Assembly (NCBI GenBank): GCA_964502665.1
Contig: CAZCXP010000006.1
Location: 1-35,398 of the forward strand
Origin: SOKG01 sp964502665
GTDB lineage: Bacteria; Chloroflexota; Dehalococcoidia; SZUA-161
Reading direction: 5' to 3'
Length of the DNA stretch: 35,398 nt
Every line of letters starts with the position of its first letter. The first letter of the stretch is position 1. Below the pieces are notes generated by a model. That model was not told where the DNA came from. It saw only the letters and a program-made list of their open reading frames with translations, and ran no database searches. Both the position numbers and the translations under genes were made by a program. This document shows positions 30,912 to 35,398 of this stretch, piece by piece.

Positions 30912-32396
30912 ATGGCCATATCAGGAATAGGCAATAAGTCCGTTACGGTGCTGCTGATTGAGGATAACCCCGGGGATACCCGACTGATCCGCGAGATGTT
31001 TGCGGTGGTGGGGAGCGGTTCGTTCAAGCTGGAGTGTGCCGAGCGCCTCTCTACAGGGCTGGAGCGCCTTGCCCAGGGAGGGATCGACCTAGTACTGCTG
31101 GATCTGTCACTGCCGGACAGCCAGGGGCTTGATACGTATATGCGAATGCATGAAGAAGCACCCGATGTACCGGTCGTGGTGCTTACCATCCTTGACGACG
31201 CAGCCCTGGGAATCAGAGCATTGCGAGAAGGCGCGCAGGATTACTTGGTCAAGTGGCGGCTTAATAGCGACCTGCTGGTGCGCCTTACACGATACGCTGT
31301 TGAGCGACACAGACTGCAGAAGGAACTGCAACAGGCACAGGAGCAGCAAGAGCAGGAGCACCTGCGAAATATCATAAACAGCAATGCCGATGCCATGGTT
31401 ATAGTGAACAGTACCGGCATTGTGCGCTTTGTCAACCCGGCTGCGGAAGCACTTCTCTGCCATAAGACAGAGGAACTTGTGGATGGGCTCTTCGGCTTCC
31501 CCTTAGTTGTAGGGGAAACGACAGAGCTTAATATCACACATGGAGATGGAGAAGCATCTGTCGCCGAAATGCGCACGGTGGAAATAGAGTGGGAGGGTCA
31601 GACTGCCCACCTCGCATCTCTTCGCGACATTACTGAGCGTAAGCAGGCGGAGGAGGAGAGACAGAGGATGGAGCAGCAGCTTCAACTTGCAGGGCGGTTG
31701 GCTGCAGTTGGCGAGCTGGCAGCGGGCATTGCCCATGAGTTGAATAACCCACTGACTGCAATCCAGGTACACGCCCAGCTTCTGAATGCCAGAGATGACC
31801 TCGACGAGACCGCACAGAGCGATGTCAGAACTATCTACGGAGAGGCGCAGCGCGCCACCGGAATCACCGGCAATCTGCTTTCCTTCGCCCGCAGGTATAG
31901 TCCTGAGAAACACCCCATCTCCATCAACGATGTCCTTGCCAGCAGTCTGGAATTCCACGCCTACCGGATGAGGGTCAACAACATCGATATGCTTCTCGAT
32001 CTTGAGTCTGACCTTCCAGAGACCATGGCTGACTTCCACCAGATGCAGCAGGTTTTCGTGAACATCATCATCAACGCAGAGCAGGCCATGACAGAAGCCC
32101 ACAGCAGAGGGAAGCTTTCCGTCAAGACGCAAAAGGTCGGCGAAATGATCCAAATAACCTTTGCCGACGATGGGCCAGGCATTTCAGAAGAGAACCTCAA
32201 GAGGGTATTTGACCCATTCTTCACCACCAAAGACGTGGGAAAAGGAACTGGGCTAGGTCTTAGCATTTGCTACGGCATCGTTGAAGAGCATGGTGGCCGT
32301 TTATATGCCAGGAGCAATCCCGGCGAAGGCGCGACTTTCGTGGTAGAGATACCCATAGTCTCTGAGGTTCAGCCGATTGCTGAGGAACCAGCTTAA
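30912..32396 (+). CDS. Hybrid REC-PAS sensor histidine kinase
   Basis: A 494-residue protein in which an N-terminal receiver domain (about 10-130; acidic pocket E17-D18, phospho-acceptor D64 in VLLDLSLP, K114 in YLVKWRL) precedes a coiled-coil linker rich in Gln and Glu, a PAS domain (about 148-245) and a HisKA/HATPase module. The H box is NtrB/GHKL-like, with H275 in GIAHELNNPLTA; the ATP-binding domain has NAEQAM, DDGPGI and GKGTGLGLSI. No membrane segment is present. The receiver at the N-terminus probably gates the kinase in response to another kinase's phosphate, linking it to the upstream pair. The ribosome-binding site is weak. The 3' end is convergent with the protease gene. Confidence 0.87.
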   Translation: MAISGIGNKSVTVLLIEDNPGDTRLIREMFAVVGSGSFKLECAERLSTGLERLAQGGIDLVLLDLSLPDSQGLDTYMRMHEEAPDVPVVVLTILDDAALGIRALREGAQDYLVKWRLNSDLLVRLTRYAVERHRLQKELQQAQEQQEQEHLRNIINSNADAMVIVNSTGIVRFVNPAAEALLCHKTEELVDGLFGFPLVVGETTELNITHGDGEASVAEMRTVEIEWEGQTAHLASLRDITERKQAEEERQRMEQQLQLAGRLAAVGELAAGIAHELNNPLTAIQVHAQLLNARDDLDETAQSDVRTIYGEAQRATGITGNLLSFARRYSPEKHPISINDVLASSLEFHAYRMRVNNIDMLLDLESDLPETMADFHQMQQVFVNIIINAEQAMTEAHSRGKLSVKTQKVGEMIQITFADDGPGISEENLKRVFDPFFTTKDVGKGTGLGLSICYGIVEEHGGRLYARSNPGEGATFVVEIPIVSEVQPIAEEPA

Positions 32397-32529
32397 CCAC
32401 GCCTTCTCTATCCATGCCTCGAGTATGCGGCCACCAAATCCCCATATCCTGAAAACCGTGGGTGACCTCGGGAAGCGTTATGAGGAAGGGAGAGTGAACC
32501 GCATGCCCTGACTGGGCCGTGCCTCAAAA

Positions 32530-32605
32530 CAGGCTCTCTGGGTGGACCACCCAGAGAGCCTGACATCTCCGACATTCGTGCAGAGCCTGGTCATTGCAGG
32601 CTCTG
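32530..32605. terminator. Two strong hairpins between convergent genes
   Basis: The first hairpin has 16-bp complementary arms (32530-32545 and 32547-32562) around a single central A. On the minus strand it is followed by TGTTTTGAG, making it a terminator for the protease gene at 32627-33997. The second hairpin, CAGAGCCTG (32581-32589) with CAGGCTCTG (32597-32605), has a 7-base loop. Both share the AGAGCCT core and can also pair with each other. On the plus strand the T content downstream is low. Confidence 0.6.
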
Positions 32606-32626
32606 CTGCCTTCTTACCTTGGGCTC

Positions 32627-33997
32627 TCACTCAACCCCTGATGGGTCGTAAATCCCATACATCTCCAACCACGGCGGCCCTGTTGGCTGCCAAACAACCG
32701 CCCAGCCGATACACAAGTCCTCGCTTAACAGAGCAGCGAACCGGAACATTGCGAACGGCTGTGAAGCGGAGCCACTGCCTGAGAGGAAATCACCGGAGAT
32801 GGTCATTTCGGTGGCAGGAACCACGCCTGAATCATAGCCGTCAGGGGCAAGGAACTGGAAAAGCTCCTGGTCGGTATCGACCCTGAGCTCAGTGTCCCTG
32901 GTGGGGTCTTCAAAGATGTAGGTCCACGAAGGGGGGCCGATGCTTATGTCGAGAGTCTGCCAATAGAAGCTGTAATACGCAATGGGCCAAGGATCGTAGT
33001 GATAGCAGTCATAGTCCATATGCATGTCGACGCGGAAAAGGCCGTTGGGACGATTGCCCGAAGCGGTGCCCCAGCTATTCAACATAATCCAGTAGTCGTT
33101 TTCCGTCCCCTCTTCATCGTTGTATCCCACACACAGGACGGCATGGCCGCCACCACCGACCTTCCATGTCTTACCACAGGAATAGTCCGGGTTCCAGATG
33201 GCACTCTCCGGATCGTAATCCCAGAAATCGAAGAAACTGTCCCAATGGACCTGGCGAGGCATAAAGAAGGCGAACCACACCGCCTTATCCTGGTGAAGGA
33301 CATTCTTGATATTGGCAATAGCTGCAGCCTCTCCCACCCCCTGAGTGGGGATTGTCTCTTCCTGAATAGAGGCAACGAGATAGTTGGGGTCGGTGGAAAT
33401 AGACGCGCAACTGGTGTCGCATGATCCATCGCCATCTTGCCACTGAGCATTGGTGTTGGACCAGGGGACGGCTTTTCCTGTGATAGAGTAGAAATCCGCC
33501 ACGTCATACAACCAGCCTCCGTCACAACAACTCTTGCCGATCACTGACGATTCGCAGGAGTTTATGTATTGCAGCGAGAGCCGGTCTTTCACTCCACTCT
33601 GAACATCGAGGGCGATCTCCATAACCCCCGTGCCGGCCCATGCCCAGCAGTTGCCGCACCACCCCTGGTCACGCTCCGTTGGAGTGTATTCCAGGTGATC
33701 CAGGAGGCTAACAGAGTCTCCTGGGGCCCGTTGAAGCTGCAGTGCAATCTCATCATTGATGTAGGCTGTGGGAGCCATGTTGTAGCGTTCGATCCACTTC
33801 TGGCGGGTCTCCAGAGAAGGCCTCATGATGGGGTAATTGGATTGGACTTCCGAGTCCAACTGGGGCGATTGTGCAGGCGGCTCCTTGACAGCCGCTGATA
33901 CGCCCAGACCAAACAGAGGGGTAGCTAGGACAACTGAGAGCAGAACGACTGTTGCCAGGGCAATACCTACGAACCCGAGCCTTTGCTTCTTTTTCAT
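32627..33997 (-). CDS. Secreted papain-family (C1) cysteine peptidase
   Basis: A 456-residue preprotein. The N-terminus is a signal peptide: KKK, a hydrophobic stretch at about 8-35, then a likely cut near GVSA-A (about 36). The papain-type catalytic set is complete: oxyanion Q111 and nucleophile C117 in DQGWCGNCWAW, H285 in GGGGHAVLCVGY and N307 in LNSWGT. Many further cysteines (for example CC at 157-158, C193, C197, C274) could form disulfides. About 120 residues after the catalytic domain do not match a domain I recognise and could be a surface-binding or beta-sandwich extension. The start ATG 33997 follows AGGAGATG closely; the GTG at 34024 has no such site. An extracellular role in protein breakdown is likely. 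Confidence 0.87.
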   Translation of the reverse strand: MKKKQRLGFVGIALATVVLLSVVLATPLFGLGVSAAVKEPPAQSPQLDSEVQSNYPIMRPSLETRQKWIERYNMAPTAYINDEIALQLQRAPGDSVSLLDHLEYTPTERDQGWCGNCWAWAGTGVMEIALDVQSGVKDRLSLQYINSCESSVIGKSCCDGGWLYDVADFYSITGKAVPWSNTNAQWQDGDGSCDTSCASISTDPNYLVASIQEETIPTQGVGEAAAIANIKNVLHQDKAVWFAFFMPRQVHWDSFFDFWDYDPESAIWNPDYSCGKTWKVGGGGHAVLCVGYNDEEGTENDYWIMLNSWGTASGNRPNGLFRVDMHMDYDCYHYDPWPIAYYSFYWQTLDISIGPPSWTYIFEDPTRDTELRVDTDQELFQFLAPDGYDSGVVPATEMTISGDFLSGSGSASQPFAMFRFAALLSEDLCIGWAVVWQPTGPPWLEMYGIYDPSGVE

Positions 33998-34024
33998 GTC
34001 ATCTCCTTTCCCGCGCAGCACCAA

Positions 34025-34863
34025 GCTGCAGTACCAGCATCATATCTACACTTTGACACTGGCAGACTATCTTACCTCTCTGAGGCAGCTATTTGGTCAC
34101 AATTCCTGGTTACTCCCCGCTCCTAGCTATCCCTGCCCTCAGCGCAGCAGCATGACAAGTATACACCCGACAGCTTAAAATCATGTTACAAGTATGAAGC
34201 GAGGATTAAAAGCGCCTTACATTAAACTTACACAAATACGTTCATCGCGTGGTGCAATCCATTACAAGACCTTTAGGAGCGCTATACCGCTCGAAGGGAC
34301 TCCAATTGGCGAGTCTTTGAATCACAATGGTGAAGACGGAGGAGCGGGAACTCCACCACAAACAGGCGACAAGTACCTGCGCTCAACTAGTTCACCACTA
34401 AGCTATCACCCCCTCTCCTTTGCCGAGGTCCTCAGCGAAAACGAACAAACCGGCACCCACGGCAGAACAAGCATTGTTAACAGACGACCAACGGTCACAA
34501 TGAGGTCTCCCCATAACAGGGAGAGCAGTATATGAGACGGAACAGATTTCGTGGTAGCATTTTTTATAACATGATCTGTAGACACAGTCAATACTCTGGA
34601 CTTACCTTAACCTCCACTTTCTGTACTCTCCCTGGAATAACGTCCCAGGCCATACTAGAATGTAGCCGAAAGCTCAGGAACTTAGCACCCGGCTCTGCCG
34701 TGGGACAACCGCATAAGAAAAACAAACGCTTGTGGACCACCTCGCTATTCAAGTATAATCCAAGCTGCTGCGGGCATTCCCGTTTTGGAGCGGCGAGAGG
34801 CGCGGGAGCAATCCAGCGGCCTACACCCAGGACGGGTAAGTCCCCCGGGTTTCTTCCACATGG
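34025..34863. other. Long intergenic region without a supported gene
   Basis: Roughly 850 bp lie between the protease gene and the final gene. Short open frames are present on both strands but have no good ribosome-binding sites, biased composition and no recognisable motifs. I found no tRNA, CRISPR repeat, strong terminator or clear promoter here. It may hold the protease promoter, an unrecognised small RNA or decayed sequence. Confidence 0.45.
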
Positions 34864-34881
34864 ATGGAGCGAGTGAGTGGC

Positions 34882-35398
34882 ATGAAAGTGGTCGGAATCT
34901 GCGGTTCTCCCAGAAAGGGCAACTCGGAGTGGATGCTGAGAAAGCTGCTGGAAGAGGTCGCCAAAGCTGGCGCAGATACCGAGCTGATCTTGCTCAGGGA
35001 GAAAGACATCAAAGGGTGCGATGGTTGCCTGACGTGTGAGGTGGGTGGCAAGGAGCGAAAAGGCGTCTGCACGATTCAGGATGACATGCAGCAGATTTAC
35101 TCCAAGCTGATTGAAGCCGATGCACTCGCTTTTGGCACCCCGGTCTACTTTGAGATGCTCTCCGGTCTACTCAAGAACTTCATGGACAGAACATGCCCCA
35201 TCTGGCCGAGACTCGAGCTGAAGCCGGTTGTCGGCGTAGCGGTGGCAGAAGAAAACATCGGAAAGGCGGTCGAGAACTTGAGGACCTACTCGTCTGTGTG
35301 CGGTATGCGATGGGTGGGCCACGTTACTGCGCTGGCAAAAACACCAAAGCAGGTATCGAAGGACAGAGATGCTGAAAGGCGGCTTGAACGGTTGGCGA
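34882..35398 (+). CDS. Flavodoxin-fold NADPH-dependent FMN reductase / iron-sulfur flavoprotein (3' end beyond window)
   Basis: An open frame of at least 172 codons running off the right edge. It begins KVVGICGSPRKGNSEWML, the FMN phosphate-binding loop of the NADPH-dependent FMN reductase fold. A cysteine cluster C46-x2-C49-x2-C52-x10-C63 (CDGCLTCEV... GVC) resembles the 4Fe-4S motif of archaeal-type iron-sulfur flavoproteins. The segment TPVYFEMLSGLLKNFMDR (86-103) is typical of the flavin-binding region. Such proteins shuttle electrons between ferredoxin and other acceptors or reduce quinones. The start could also be ATG 34864, six codons upstream; neither has a strong ribosome-binding site. 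It was missed by ORF calling because no stop codon lies in the window. Confidence 0.82.
   Translation, partial: MKVVGICGSPRKGNSEWMLRKLLEEVAKAGADTELILLREKDIKGCDGCLTCEVGGKERKGVCTIQDDMQQIYSKLIEADALAFGTPVYFEMLSGLLKNFMDRTCPIWPRLELKPVVGVAVAEENIGKAVENLRTYSSVCGMRWVGHVTALAKTPKQVSKDRDAERRLERLA

Noticed and set aside
34194..34535. 113-residue plus-strand open frame in the long gap
   Set aside because: No ribosome-binding site, low-complexity composition and no recognisable motif; treated as chance.

Overview
The window looks like a chromosomal segment of an anaerobic, organic-acid-degrading bacterium. My best guess is an uncultured Chloroflexota of the Dehalococcoidia type. This rests on gene content: ferredoxin-dependent 2-oxoacid oxidoreductase, an aldehyde:ferredoxin oxidoreductase (AOR), a 4Fe-4S enoate reductase, a 4-hydroxybutyryl-CoA dehydratase homologue and Fur paralogues. 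Moderately high GC and dispersed palindromic repeats fit too. No rRNA or other phylogenetic marker is present, so the assignment is tentative. No phage, integrase, transposase or CRISPR array was seen.

Layout. (1) 1-3.5 kb: metal-regulation block with a tandem repeat, a Fur-family gene under a promoter overlapped by a Fur-box-like palindrome, a membrane protein, lgt on the opposite strand, a second Fur-family gene and a GYD-domain gene. (2) 3.5-5 kb: an amidase. (3) 5.5-9 kb (+): alpha, beta and gamma subunits of a 2-oxoacid:ferredoxin oxidoreductase plus a D-2-hydroxyacid dehydrogenase. (4) 9.4-17.6 kb (-): a long collinear operon encoding, from its promoter, a nitronate monooxygenase-like enzyme, a phosphotriesterase-like hydrolase, a ThDP decarboxylase-like enzyme, a second D-2-hydroxyacid dehydrogenase, the ghost of a 4Fe-4S ferredoxin gene, an SCP2-domain protein, an acyl-CoA dehydrogenase and an acetoacetate decarboxylase-like protein. 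(5) 17.9-19.9 kb (+): two methyltransferase-family genes and two small proteins. (6) 20-28.7 kb (+): a zinc alcohol dehydrogenase, a tungsten/molybdenum AOR, a cyclase-family hydrolase, a 4-hydroxybutyryl-CoA dehydratase-like enzyme, a TIM-barrel isomerase and a dienoyl-CoA/enoate reductase. (7) 29-32.4 kb (+): a soluble histidine kinase, a single-domain response regulator and a REC-PAS-kinase hybrid, preceded by an array of direct repeats with 11-bp phasing. (8) 32.6-35.4 kb: a secreted papain-family protease (-), a long non-coding gap, and a flavodoxin-fold iron-sulfur flavoprotein cut by the window end.

How it may work together (inference). Blocks 3, 4 and 6 contain the reaction types of an anaerobic route in which hydroxy- and oxo-acids are interconverted, oxidatively or non-oxidatively decarboxylated, and their CoA esters dehydrogenated, dehydrated and reduced. 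Electrons would go to ferredoxin and flavoproteins. The exact substrate cannot be read from the sequence. The most unusual points are a decayed ferredoxin gene beside a duplicated dehydrogenase while the intact oxidoreductase operon lacks its ferredoxin subunit, an acyl-CoA dehydrogenase with Asp at the usual catalytic Glu, an lgt whose conserved N-terminus lies upstream of any ordinary start codon, and the phased repeat array in front of the signalling genes.
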